Under the pieces are notes generated by a model, which saw nothing but the letters and a program-made list of their open reading frames with translations, was not told the DNA's origin and searched no databases. A DNA stretch of 64,000 nucleotides, from the NCBI RefSeq assembly GCF_021390495.1, contig NZ_JAJEJP010000001.1, positions 3,348,001-3,412,000 of the forward strand, read 5' to 3'. Of the stretch, positions 8,771 through 17,221 are shown in pieces. The position numbers and the translations under genes were made by a program. Position 1 is the first letter of the stretch; the number at the start of each line of letters is the position of its first letter. This stretch comes from Paraburkholderia sp. ZP32-5 (GTDB lineage: Bacteria > Pseudomonadota > Gammaproteobacteria > Burkholderiales > Burkholderiaceae).

Positions 8771-9616
8771 TCACAGCATCTCCAGCGGACGCTTGCCCCG
8801 CGGCGGTTTGAAATACCCATCGAGCGCCGCGAGTTCGCCGGCTTCCAGTCGCAACTGCGCGGCGAGATGGTTGTCGCGCACATGCTCGACCCGCGCCGCC
8901 TTCGGAATCGCGCACACGCCGGGCTTGCCGAGCACCCATGCCAGCGCCACCTGAAACACCGACACGCCACGCGCATCGGCGATATCGTCGAGCGGCGAGC
9001 GCTTCGGCAGGCGCGCGTGATCGACCGGGCTGTAGGCCATCGCCGGCATGCCGCGCTCAGCGAGCCACGGCAGCAGATCGAACTCCGGCCCGCGACGCGC
9101 GACGTTGTACAGAATCTGATTGGTCGCGCACGCGTCGCCGCCCGCTGCCGCGACCAGTTCTTCCATGTCGTCGGTATCGAAGTTGCTCACACCCCAGTGA
9201 CGGATCTTGCCCGCGCGACGCAGCGCGTCGAAAGCATCGACGGTTTCCGCGAGCGGCACCGAGCCGCGCCAGTGCAGCAGATACAGATCGAGCCGATCCG
9301 TTTTCAGCCGCTTCAGGCTCTGCTCGCACGCGGCGATCACGCCGCGCCGGCTGGCGTTATGCGGATACACCTTGCTGACGAGGAACACCTTGTCGCGTAA
9401 CCCGGCGAGCGCTTCGGCGAGCAGCGATTCGGTCGCGCCGTCGCCGTACATTTCGGCGGTATCGATCAGCGTCATGCCGAGTTCGACGCCGCAGCGCAGC
9501 GCGTCGATTTCCGCCGCGCGCCGCGACGGTTGTTCGCCCATCTCCCACGTGCCCTGCCCCAATGCCGGAATGCGCTCGCCGCCAGGCAGGCTCACGCTTG
9601 CGATATCGCTGCTCAT
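8771..9616 (-). CDS. Aldo/keto reductase
   Basis: NAD(P)H-dependent aldo/keto reductase of 281 residues, one TIM-barrel domain. The catalytic tetrad is visible: Asp52 and Tyr57 in LIDTAEMYGDG, Lys82 in LVSKVYP and His115 in YLLHW. The C-terminal IPKA motif helps bind the 2'-phosphate of NADPH. It resembles YeaE/2,5-diketogluconate-reductase-type enzymes that reduce methylglyoxal and similar carbonyls, but the substrate cannot be fixed. It diverges from the GntR regulator gene across about 200 bases, so that regulator may control it. Confidence 0.9.
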   Translation of the reverse strand: MSSDIASVSLPGGERIPALGQGTWEMGEQPSRRAAEIDALRCGVELGMTLIDTAEMYGDGATESLLAEALAGLRDKVFLVSKVYPHNASRRGVIAACEQSLKRLKTDRLDLYLLHWRGSVPLAETVDAFDALRRAGKIRHWGVSNFDTDDMEELVAAAGGDACATNQILYNVARRGPEFDLLPWLAERGMPAMAYSPVDHARLPKRSPLDDIADARGVSVFQVALAWVLGKPGVCAIPKAARVEHVRDNHLAAQLRLEAGELAALDGYFKPPRGKRPLEML

Positions 9617-9824
9617 GCTGACTCCTCGAAGTGGCTCGATCCAATGCGCGGCGCGCTCGCTTGTCGAATGACACCGAAGCTTGCGGCACGCAACGCACGC
9701 TACAAAAACATAGCGACGAGTTTAGCGGCTCGGCGGCCACGCAACGGTATGCCAGGCAAAAGCCCGCTATAACGCGGCGCGCCGATGTTCTAGAATTGCC
9801 GCTTGCCTATCTTGCGTGAGCCCC

Positions 9825-10571
9825 ATGACCTCTGCCTCGGAAGACCGCTGGCGCGATCTGCGCCCGGACCCGGAAAACGACACGCCGCTCTATCTGCAAC
9901 TTGCCCGCAAGCTTGGCAGCGCGATCCACGAAAACCGCTGGAACGCCGGCGAGGCGTTGCCGTCGGAGCGGGTGCTGTCGGAGGCGCTCGGCGTATCGCG
10001 CATTACTTCGCGCAAGGCGATCGCGCTGCTGGTCGAGCAGGGTTTGATCCGCCGCACCCAGGGCGCGGGCAGCTTTATCACGCCGCGCTATGAAGATCCG
10101 CTGTCGCGTCTGTCGAGCTTCAGCGAAATGCTGCGGCGGCGCGGCTTCACGCCGAGTTCGAAATGGCTGTCGCGCGAGATTTCGCCGGCCAATCGCGACG
10201 AGGTGATCCAGCTCGGTCTGTCGCCGGCCGCGGCGGTGACGCGGCTGCGCCGCTTGCGTCTGGCCGACGGCATCGTGATGGCGGTCGAGAATTCGACATT
10301 CCCGGCCGCGGTGATTCCGGATCCGCAAGCCATCGGCGATTCGCTTTATTCGTATCTGGAAACGCGCGGCCTGACGATCGTGCGCGCGTTGCAGCATTTC
10401 CGCGCGGTCAACGCGAGCGACGAGATCGCGCAACAGATGAGCATTGCGCCCAACGAAGCGCTGTTGCTGATCACGCGTGTCGGCTATACGGCGGATCAGC
10501 GGGCGATCGAGTTGACCGATACCTACTGTCGCAACGATTACTACGATTTCGTCGCGGAACTAAGAAAGTAA
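9825..10571 (+). CDS. GntR/HutC-family transcriptional regulator
   Basis: Winged helix-turn-helix repressor of 248 residues. The DNA-binding domain covers about residues 17-85 (PSERVLSEALGVSRITSRKA is the HTH). A UTRA ligand-binding domain follows, with the typical LRRLRLADG and ITRVGYTAD elements. The ATG at 9825 is chosen; an in-frame GTG three codons earlier is possible. The ligand is unknown. Neighbours are an aldo/keto reductase (divergent) and a CoA transferase (convergent), neither of which identifies the effector. Confidence 0.88.
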   Translation: MTSASEDRWRDLRPDPENDTPLYLQLARKLGSAIHENRWNAGEALPSERVLSEALGVSRITSRKAIALLVEQGLIRRTQGAGSFITPRYEDPLSRLSSFSEMLRRRGFTPSSKWLSREISPANRDEVIQLGLSPAAAVTRLRRLRLADGIVMAVENSTFPAAVIPDPQAIGDSLYSYLETRGLTIVRALQHFRAVNASDEIAQQMSIAPNEALLLITRVGYTADQRAIELTDTYCRNDYYDFVAELRK

Positions 10572-10620
10572 GGCCGTTGCCCTTGCGTCGCGCTACGGTG
10601 TGTTCATCGGCGCGCCACGA

Positions 10621-12036
10621 TCACCACTTCGCTTCATGTGCGCCGATGCGCGACGGCGGCAGCGCATAAAACGCGGGCGTCTGTTCCATCTGCTCCGCCG
10701 GCTGCACTGCGAGCACATTGCCGAATTCCGACGACACGGTCGACATGCAATCGCGCACGTCATCGAGCTTGAGATCGGGCGCTCGCTGCCCTTCAGGCAA
10801 CAGCCCGAACGACTGAAGCCAGCGCCCCGTCTGCGCGAGCGACACCTTCACATGCCAGCTGCCGCCTTCGGTCGCGCGGCGCGCCAGCGCGACCATCGCG
10901 CCGAACGCGGCCAGATAGCCGGTCGCATGATCGAGCGCCTGACACGGCAGATGTCGCGGCTCCGAACCACCAGCCGCCGCGCGCTCGGCCCACGCGATGC
11001 CGCTCGCGGACTGCACGAGGCTATCGAAGCCGCGCCGCTGCGCCCACGGCCCCGTGTGCCCATACGCGCACACCGACACATACACGATGCCCGGCCGCAG
11101 CCGCGCGAGTTCGTCCGGACCGAAGCCGTGCGCCGCGAGCGCGCCCGGACGATAGGCCTGCAAAAATATGTCCGTGTCGCGCGCGAGTGTGCGCAGCGTG
11201 TCGCCACCGACCGCCTCGCGCAGATCGATCAGCGCGGACCGCTTGCCGCGGCCGTTGTCGATCACGAGCGGCGCGATATTCGGCAGATGCGGCCCGTTGA
11301 TCATCAACACGTCCGCGCCGTGATGCGCGAGCGCGCGGCCACCCACCGGTCCCGCGATGATCCGCGACAGGTCCAGCACGCGCACGCCCACGAGCGGCCG
11401 GTCGCTGTCGGGGCCCACGCCAACGTCGGTCCGGCCGGGCCGCTCGGGAGGCGCATCGCCGATACGCTCGATCTCGAACAGCGGCAAACGCGCAATCGCC
11501 TTGGCCTGGTCGAGCGCGGCCCACTCGTCGGGCGAGCGAATCAGCGCGGCGCATAGCCCCTCGTTAGCAAGCGTGCTGTCGAGCGTCGCGCCTTCCCAGC
11601 CGCGAATCGCGGCGGCCACTGCCGCGCGATCGTTGGCGCAATCGAGCACCCTCAGCACGCCTTGCAGATGATGCGGGAAATTGGTGTGCAACTGGATCCA
11701 GCGTCCGTCGCCGGTCTCGTAGAAACCCATGATCGGATCGCGCAACAGCGGCGGCGGCCCATCGTCGATACGCAGATAACGCTCGCTGCGAAACGCCGCG
11801 AGCGCGCGCCGCATCTGCACCGATACGTGCTGCCGGGCGCCGCCGCGCAGACGCCGGAGTTCGGCGGCCGCGAGACCGGTTGCGGCGATGGTCGCGCTAG
11901 CAAGCGCGCCGATCCGGTGGACCGACGGCAGAGCGGGGTCCGCGCCGCTCAGCGACACGGCGTGCAGCGCGACCGGGTCGCATCCGGCGACGGTCCACAG
12001 ATGTTTGAGTGCGAGTTCGGGTGTCATGGCATTCAT
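10621..12036 (-). CDS. Class III CoA transferase (CaiB/BaiF family), permuted domain order
   Basis: A protein of about 471 residues from the formyl-CoA/carnitine CoA transferase family. The segment that normally opens the family (PLVGVRVLDLSRIIAGP) sits in the middle, near residue 215. The Asp of QALDHATGYLAAFG fits the catalytic aspartate. The first 200 residues (MGFYETGDGRWIQLHTNF) resemble the usual C-terminal half, so the order looks permuted or the protein is two half-domains. Starts at 12036 and 12027 are both possible; neither has a clear ribosome binding site. It diverges from a citrate-synthase-like gene, which suggests a joint role in CoA-ester metabolism. Confidence 0.8.
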   Translation of the reverse strand: MNAMTPELALKHLWTVAGCDPVALHAVSLSGADPALPSVHRIGALASATIAATGLAAAELRRLRGGARQHVSVQMRRALAAFRSERYLRIDDGPPPLLRDPIMGFYETGDGRWIQLHTNFPHHLQGVLRVLDCANDRAAVAAAIRGWEGATLDSTLANEGLCAALIRSPDEWAALDQAKAIARLPLFEIERIGDAPPERPGRTDVGVGPDSDRPLVGVRVLDLSRIIAGPVGGRALAHHGADVLMINGPHLPNIAPLVIDNGRGKRSALIDLREAVGGDTLRTLARDTDIFLQAYRPGALAAHGFGPDELARLRPGIVYVSVCAYGHTGPWAQRRGFDSLVQSASGIAWAERAAAGGSEPRHLPCQALDHATGYLAAFGAMVALARRATEGGSWHVKVSLAQTGRWLQSFGLLPEGQRAPDLKLDDVRDCMSTVSSEFGNVLAVQPAEQMEQTPAFYALPPSRIGAHEAKW

Positions 12037-12094
12037 CGCGGTTCGGGCAGAGACACAAAGAAGGTGCACCGAGTCTAGAATTCCGCCACCCTGC

Positions 12095-12131
12095 AATCAA
12101 TCTTGATTATGATAATCAATATATATTGATT
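12095..12131. promoter_or_regulatory. Cluster of three overlapping A+T-rich palindromes (operator)
   Basis: The gap between the divergent CoA transferase and citrate-synthase-like genes holds AATCAA-TC-TTGATT at 12095-12108, GATTAT-G-ATAATC at 12105-12117, and the perfect 18-base palindrome AATCAATATATATTGATT at 12114-12131. All share the half-site AATCAA/TTGATT or a close variant. The last ends 22 bases before the downstream ATG. The DNA is strikingly A+T-rich for this genome. A binding site for the HTH domain of the adjacent protein is the simplest reading (inference). Confidence 0.75.
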
Positions 12132-12153
12132 TCTTCTGTTTCCGCGCATTTCC

Positions 12154-13401
12154 ATGCCAAGCCCAGCCCCGACCTTTCTGACCGCCGCCGAAGCAGCCGC
12201 GACGCTCGGCGTGAGCCTGCCCACGCTGTATGCGTACGTGAGTCGCGGCATGCTCGGTTCCTCACCCGATGCGCACGGCCGGCACCGCCTCTACGATGCC
12301 GCCGAGGTGCGCCGCCTCGCGCGCCGCAAGGCGGACGGCAAGCGCGCGGGCAAGGTCGCGCAAAAGGTGCTCGATTGGGGCGTGCCGGTGCTGGAATCGT
12401 CGATCACGCTGGTCGCGGATGGCCGGCTGCTGTATCGCGGGCATGATGCGATCGAGCTCGCGCGCAGCGCGTCGCTCGAAGAAGTCGCCGCGCTGTTGTG
12501 GGAGTGCGGCGCGCGACGCATCGCCGATGCGCCCGCCGCCCCGCTCGCCCCGGCGCAGTGGGCCGCGTGGCTGAAGCTGTGGAGCGACAGCACGCCGCTC
12601 GATCGCGCGCTGGTGCTGCTGCCGGCCGCCGCCGCGCAGATGCCGCGCGTGTGGGCGCTCGGCCGCGACGCGCAGCTCGACACTGCCTGCACGGTAATGC
12701 GGCTGCTCGCCGCCGCGATGCTGCCGGCGGCGGCATCGAACGAACCGCTGCACCGGCAGATCGCCACCGCCTGGCGCGTGCGCAATCGGCAGCAAAGCGG
12801 ACTGCTGCGCGCGGCTCTGGTCGCCTGCGCGGATCACGAACTGAACGCATCGACGTTCACGGTGCGTTGCATCACGTCGACGGGTACACATCTGTTCGGT
12901 GCGGTCGCGGGCGGACTCGCGGCGCTGGCCGGCCCGCGCCACGGCGGCGAGACCGTGCGCATCGCGGCGTTGCTCGACGAGGCATCACGCGCGCCCGATC
13001 TGGACCGCTATCTGGCGAACCGTCTCGCGCGCCACGAACACGGCATGCAAGGGCCGGTGCTGTCGGGCTTCGGCCATCCGCTTTATCCCGATGGCGATCC
13101 GCGCGCGCGGCTGCTGCTGACGATGCTCGCCGATTGTGCGCCGGCCCGCTCGCCGCTGAACGACGTGCTGAAACTCGCGCGCGCGGTGCGCGACACGACC
13201 GGCGCGGAACCGACTGTCGATTTCGCGCTGGCGGCGATCGAGCGCACGCTGAGCCTGCCTGCCGGGGCGGCATTCACGCTGTTCGCGGCGGGACGGGTCG
13301 TCGGCTGGATCGCTCACGCGATGGAGCAGACACAAGACGGCCGGTTGATCCGGCCGCGGGCACGCTATATCGGCGAGTATGAACCGCAGGGAGCCAGCTA
13401 G
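12154..13401 (+). CDS. Citrate synthase family protein with N-terminal MerR-like HTH
   Basis: A 415-residue fusion. Residues 8-55 (FLTAAEAAATLGVSLPTLYAYVSRG) form a MerR/excisionase-type helix-turn-helix with the RHRLYD wing. The rest is a citrate synthase fold. Catalytic residues appear retained: His in GPRHGGE, His in GFGHPLYPDGDPRA and Asp in TVDFALAAI. It could be an enzyme that regulates its own locus or a regulator sensing acyl-CoA or oxaloacetate. HTH-fused citrate synthases are known in proteobacteria, but their role is poorly defined to my knowledge. It is divergent from the CoA transferase across a palindrome cluster. Confidence 0.85.
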   Translation: MPSPAPTFLTAAEAAATLGVSLPTLYAYVSRGMLGSSPDAHGRHRLYDAAEVRRLARRKADGKRAGKVAQKVLDWGVPVLESSITLVADGRLLYRGHDAIELARSASLEEVAALLWECGARRIADAPAAPLAPAQWAAWLKLWSDSTPLDRALVLLPAAAAQMPRVWALGRDAQLDTACTVMRLLAAAMLPAAASNEPLHRQIATAWRVRNRQQSGLLRAALVACADHELNASTFTVRCITSTGTHLFGAVAGGLAALAGPRHGGETVRIAALLDEASRAPDLDRYLANRLARHEHGMQGPVLSGFGHPLYPDGDPRARLLLTMLADCAPARSPLNDVLKLARAVRDTTGAEPTVDFALAAIERTLSLPAGAAFTLFAAGRVVGWIAHAMEQTQDGRLIRPRARYIGEYEPQGAS

Positions 13402-13411
13402 CGGAGTGGTG

Positions 13412-13717
13412 TCAAACCACGCCCGGCCGGCGCGCCAGCCAACCCGGCATCGGCCATCCGGACAACGGCTTGCTCGACTTGCGCTGCGACCCGCTCGCCA
13501 GCGCAAACCGCGCGCTGGACGACCCGGCACTGATCCACGCGACCGATCCCTTCGCCAGCTCGATCGATTCGCCAGTCGCAAGCCAGTGATCGTCGTGCCG
13601 ACCCTCGACGGTCAACCAGATTTCGCCCGAGATCACTTTGAAAATCGTTGGGCGCGCGACACGCCAGGCCGCCGCGGGCTCACCCTGCTCCAACTCGAAA
13701 ATACGGACTTCGCGCAT
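13412..13717 (-). CDS. DUF2917 family protein
   Basis: A 101-residue cupin-like small protein. Residues 1-65 (MREVRIFELEQGEPAAAW, ISGEIWLTVEG, GESIELAKGS) fit the DUF2917 family, of unknown function. The start at 13717 is fixed by AAGGAGA about seven bases upstream; the longer open frame has no such site. It is divergent from the MocR-type regulator gene at 13903 and a likely target of it. Its 3' end faces the citrate-synthase-like gene with a 10-base gap. Confidence 0.8.
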   Translation of the reverse strand: MREVRIFELEQGEPAAAWRVARPTIFKVISGEIWLTVEGRHDDHWLATGESIELAKGSVAWISAGSSSARFALASGSQRKSSKPLSGWPMPGWLARRPGVV

Positions 13718-13785
13718 CGCCGTTCTCCTTGAAGAACATTTCCTGTTGCATCGATTATTGACGTGCGATGATCGAAGACCCATGC

Positions 13786-13836
13786 ACAGTTCCGAACACT
13801 TTCATCGGAACTGTTCAGTTGAAAAACCGAACAGTT
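13786..13836. promoter_or_regulatory. Inverted repeat between DUF2917 and MocR genes (operator)
   Basis: ACAGTTCCGA at 13786-13795 and TCGGAACTGT at 13805-13814 form a perfect ten-base inverted repeat with a nine-base spacer. A third half-site, ACAGTT within CCGAACAGTTGG, lies at 13831-13836 in the same orientation as the first. The arrangement is typical of an autoregulatory site of a GntR/MocR-type regulator, here placed to control both divergent genes (inference). Confidence 0.75.
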
Positions 13837-13902
13837 GGCGCGACAACGCTCGACACGAACAGGCCACCTTCAGCTTGCCGGCCCAGCGAGGAAAGCAGAC
13901 GT

Positions 13903-15321
13903 ATGAAGCTCGATATCCAGCTCGATCGGGACAACGGCGTGCCGCTCACCGAACAGATCGTGGCGGAACTCACCGCGTGGATCCGCTCGCGCAACGCGCA
14001 CCCCGGCTCGAAGCTGCCATCGATCCGCCAGTTCTCGGCTGACTTCGGCGTGAGCCGCTTTCCGGTTATCGAGGCGTACGATCGCCTCGTGTCGCTCGGC
14101 TATGTCGCGTCGCGCCACGGCTCCGGCTTCTATGTCGCCGATCGCCAGCCGGCCGACATGCGCTGCCAAGGTAGCTCGGACCCTCGCCTCGCCGATGTCG
14201 AGTCAGATCATCTACTCCAGCAGTTCAACTATCCAGGCGAAACGCTGAAGCTCAGCAGCGGCTTCATTCCCGAAAGCTGGCGCGACATGGACAGCATCGC
14301 GCAAGCCATCCGCCATGTGACGCGCACAGATCCGTCGAGCATGGTCGATTACGCGACGCCGCTCGGCAATCCGCTGCTGCGCGAGCACCTGCGAAGCCGC
14401 ATCGCCCAGTTGGGCATCCAGGCCGACGCTTCGCAAATTCTGATCACCAATGGCGCGAGCCAGGCCTTCGATCTGCTGCTGCGCTACATGCTCAAGCCCG
14501 GCGATACGATCTTTGTCGAAGACCCGGGCTACTACAACCTGTACGGCCTGCTCAGACTGCACGGCATGCGGCTGGTCGGCATTCCGCGCACCAGCACCGG
14601 TCTGGATCTCGATGTGATGCAGGCGCAACTCAAGCTGCACCGGCCGCGGCTGCTGCTCATCAATACCGTGTTCCACAATCCGACCGGCACCACAGTCGCG
14701 CCGCAGGTCGCGTTCCGGCTCTTGCAACTGGCGCGCGAGCACGGCTTCCAGATTATCGAGGACGATATCTACGCCGATTTCCAGACCGAGATCACCGATC
14801 GCCTCGCAACCCTCGATCAGCTCGAACAGGTGATCTACGTGGGCGGTCTATCGAAGACGCTGTCGTCATCGCTAAGGATCGGTTGCGTGGTAGCAAACCA
14901 CGCGATCATCAAGGATCTGGTCGATATCAAGATGCTGACGAGCATCGGCGGCTCGCGCTTTGCCGAAGCGGTGGCGGTGTCGATGCTGGAGCGCGGCGCG
15001 TATCGCAAATATCTGGAGCGCCTGCGCCGGCAGATGCGCGCCGCGCTCGGTTCGACTGTCCAGACACTCGAAGATGCCGGATGGGAGATTTTCGAGGAGC
15101 CCGCGGGCGGCAAGTTCGTGTGGGCGCGCGTGCCGCATGTCGCGGATGCCGAGCGGCTGGTGACATGCGGTGTGCCGCTGGGCGTAACGGTGTTGCCCGG
15201 CCAGCACTTCAGACCGAATCGGGAAGCGAGTGCGTGGATCAGAATTCATGTGGCATTCGCCAACGAACCGCGGGCCCAGGCGTTTTTTCACGCGGCGGCC
15301 GAGTTGACGCCGGACGCGTAA
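13903..15321 (+). CDS. MocR-type regulator (GntR wHTH fused to aminotransferase domain)
   Basis: A 472-residue PLP-dependent transcriptional regulator. The N-terminal winged helix (PLTEQIVAELTAWI to GSGFYVADR, residues 12-75) is followed by a linker and a fold-type I aminotransferase domain from about residue 110. The PLP lysine is the Lys in GGLSKTLSSSLRIG; the NPTG and EDDIYADF motifs are also present. The start at 13903 is chosen for GAGGAAAG upstream. Family members (PdxR, GabR, TauR) sense amino compounds or PLP. The inducer is not evident. Confidence 0.88.
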   Translation: MKLDIQLDRDNGVPLTEQIVAELTAWIRSRNAHPGSKLPSIRQFSADFGVSRFPVIEAYDRLVSLGYVASRHGSGFYVADRQPADMRCQGSSDPRLADVESDHLLQQFNYPGETLKLSSGFIPESWRDMDSIAQAIRHVTRTDPSSMVDYATPLGNPLLREHLRSRIAQLGIQADASQILITNGASQAFDLLLRYMLKPGDTIFVEDPGYYNLYGLLRLHGMRLVGIPRTSTGLDLDVMQAQLKLHRPRLLLINTVFHNPTGTTVAPQVAFRLLQLAREHGFQIIEDDIYADFQTEITDRLATLDQLEQVIYVGGLSKTLSSSLRIGCVVANHAIIKDLVDIKMLTSIGGSRFAEAVAVSMLERGAYRKYLERLRRQMRAALGSTVQTLEDAGWEIFEEPAGGKFVWARVPHVADAERLVTCGVPLGVTVLPGQHFRPNREASAWIRIHVAFANEPRAQAFFHAAAELTPDA

Positions 15322-15450
15322 GGGCAATGCAAAGTTCCGCCGCCTCGTGGCGCCGCGCGGCACGCCATTGGCCACCCGACGCTGCGCCGAGCCGAGCTTT
15401 TCCCTAAAATAGCGGCTCCCAGCCCGCCCTCGCGCGCCCAGCCGCCTGCC

Positions 15451-16911
15451 ATGCCCACGACGCCGACTCCCCCCGCTCTCGCCACCAGCACTCCTTCCAG
15501 CCCCTCGCCCCGCTCGCTTACCGTGATGCTGTGGCTCGTTGCCACCGGCTTCTTCATGCAGACGCTGGACTCCACCATCGTCAACACCGCGCTGCCCGCG
15601 ATGGCGACGAGCCTCGGCGAGTTGCCGCTACGCATGCAATCGGTGGTGATTGCCTATTCGCTGACGATGGCGGTGATGATTCCCGTGTCCGGCTGGCTGG
15701 CCGACAAGCTTGGCACGCGGCGCGTGTTCTTCAGCGCGATTCTCGTATTCGCGATCGGCTCGCTGCTGTGTGCAAACGCGCATACGCTCAATCAACTGGT
15801 GTTCTTCCGGGTGCTGCAAGGCGTGGGCGGTGCCATGTTGCTGCCGGTGGGTCGACTCGCGGTGCTGCGCACCTTTCCGGCGGAACGCTACCTGCCGGCG
15901 TTGTCGTTCGTGGCGATTCCTGGCCTGATCGGGCCGCTGATCGGCCCGACGCTCGGCGGCTGGCTCGTCAAGATCGCGTCGTGGCACTGGATCTTTCTGA
16001 TCAACGTGCCGGTTGGCGTGGTGGGCTGCATCGCGACGTTCATCTTCATGCCGGATAGCCGCAACGAAGACACCGGCAAGTTCGACGTGCAGGGCTACCT
16101 GTTTCTGGTTGTCGGCATGGTGGCGATTTCGTTTGCGCTCGACGGCCGCACCGAGTTCGGTATCCAGCATGCAACCGTGCTGGTGTTGCTGATTCTGAGT
16201 CTCGCCTGCTTCGTCGCCTATGGTTTGCACGCGGTGCGCGAGCCCTCGCCGATCTTTCCGCTCGATCTTTTCAAGATCCACACCTTTAGCGTCGGTCTGC
16301 TCGGCAATCTGTTCGCGCGGATCGGCAGCGGGTCGATGCCCTATCTGATTCCGCTGCTGTTGCAAGTGAGTCTGGGCTATAGCGCGTTCGAAGCCGGCCT
16401 GATGATGCTGCCGGTCGCGGCCGCGGGGATGGTCACCAAGCACCTGGTGACGAAGCTGATCCTCCGCTACAACTACCGAAGCGTGCTGATGACGAACACG
16501 ATTCTGGTCGGCCTGATGATGGCAAGCTTTGCGCTGACCAGCGCAAATCAGCCGCTGTGGCTGCGGCTCGTGCAACTGGCGATCTTCGGCGGAGTGAACT
16601 CGATGCAGTTCACCGCGATGAACACGCTGACGCTCAAGGACCTCGGCACCGGTGGCGCGAGCAGCGGCAACAGCCTGTTCTCGCTGGTGCAGATGCTGTC
16701 GATGAGTCTCGGCGTCACCGTGGCCGGCGCGTTGCTGACGACCTTTACCGGCATCATGCAGCGCGTGACCGCCGCCAATTCGCTGCCGGCATTTCATGCG
16801 ACGTTCCTGTGCGTAGGCATTATCACCGCGTGCTCGGCGTGGATCTTCGCGCAATTGTCGCCGGACATCCGCAGGCCCGCGAAGAAAACCGATCCTTCCG
16901 AACGGACCTGA
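15451..16911 (+). CDS. mdtD: Multidrug efflux MFS transporter, MdtD-like
   Basis: Major facilitator of the 14-helix DHA2 type, 486 residues. It closely tracks Escherichia coli MdtD from memory: GFFMQTLDSTIVNTALP near residue 35, SGWLADKLGTRRVFF, LQGVGGAMLLPVGRL, SWHWIFLINVPVG and MNTLTLKDL...ASSGNSL. It is expected to be a proton-driven inner-membrane exporter. In E. coli mdtD sits with mdtABC; here no RND genes are adjacent, so it stands alone. The N-terminus is Pro/Ser/Thr-rich. Confidence 0.85.
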   Translation: MPTTPTPPALATSTPSSPSPRSLTVMLWLVATGFFMQTLDSTIVNTALPAMATSLGELPLRMQSVVIAYSLTMAVMIPVSGWLADKLGTRRVFFSAILVFAIGSLLCANAHTLNQLVFFRVLQGVGGAMLLPVGRLAVLRTFPAERYLPALSFVAIPGLIGPLIGPTLGGWLVKIASWHWIFLINVPVGVVGCIATFIFMPDSRNEDTGKFDVQGYLFLVVGMVAISFALDGRTEFGIQHATVLVLLILSLACFVAYGLHAVREPSPIFPLDLFKIHTFSVGLLGNLFARIGSGSMPYLIPLLLQVSLGYSAFEAGLMMLPVAAAGMVTKHLVTKLILRYNYRSVLMTNTILVGLMMASFALTSANQPLWLRLVQLAIFGGVNSMQFTAMNTLTLKDLGTGGASSGNSLFSLVQMLSMSLGVTVAGALLTTFTGIMQRVTAANSLPAFHATFLCVGIITACSAWIFAQLSPDIRRPAKKTDPSERT

Positions 16912-17221
16912 ACGCCTGAACGCTGGATCGATCGCTATAGCGGATTTCTGCGCTTTCCTGCATGGCTTGCGCGTGCGGCTCGGAGCGCCGTCGACAGGCA
17001 TCGCCGACCCGCAACAGGGCGCGCGCCGCACCAGCGAAGTGCGACGACTGATCGCCTTCGCATCGTAGCCCGCGCGAAATGGGCGCCTGATAGCCGGGTT
17101 GCCGGACACGTGGGCCAGGTTTGCGCACGCGCATAGTTCTTGCTCGCCTATCCTGTAAACTCTTGATCAGCGCGCGCGAGCTCGTGCCCAGCCGCGCAAG
17201 CGCCACCTCCACTCGACTGAC
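16912..17221. other. Intergenic region between mdtD and the EAL gene
   Basis: About 310 bases with no gene, no convincing terminator for mdtD and only weak promoter-like sequence near 17140-17161. No ribosome binding site of note precedes the ATG at 17222. Confidence 0.4.

Noticed and set aside
10600..11556. Plus-strand frame antisense to the CoA transferase gene
   Set aside because: The minus-strand frame has clear family motifs; the plus frame is Arg/His-rich with none.
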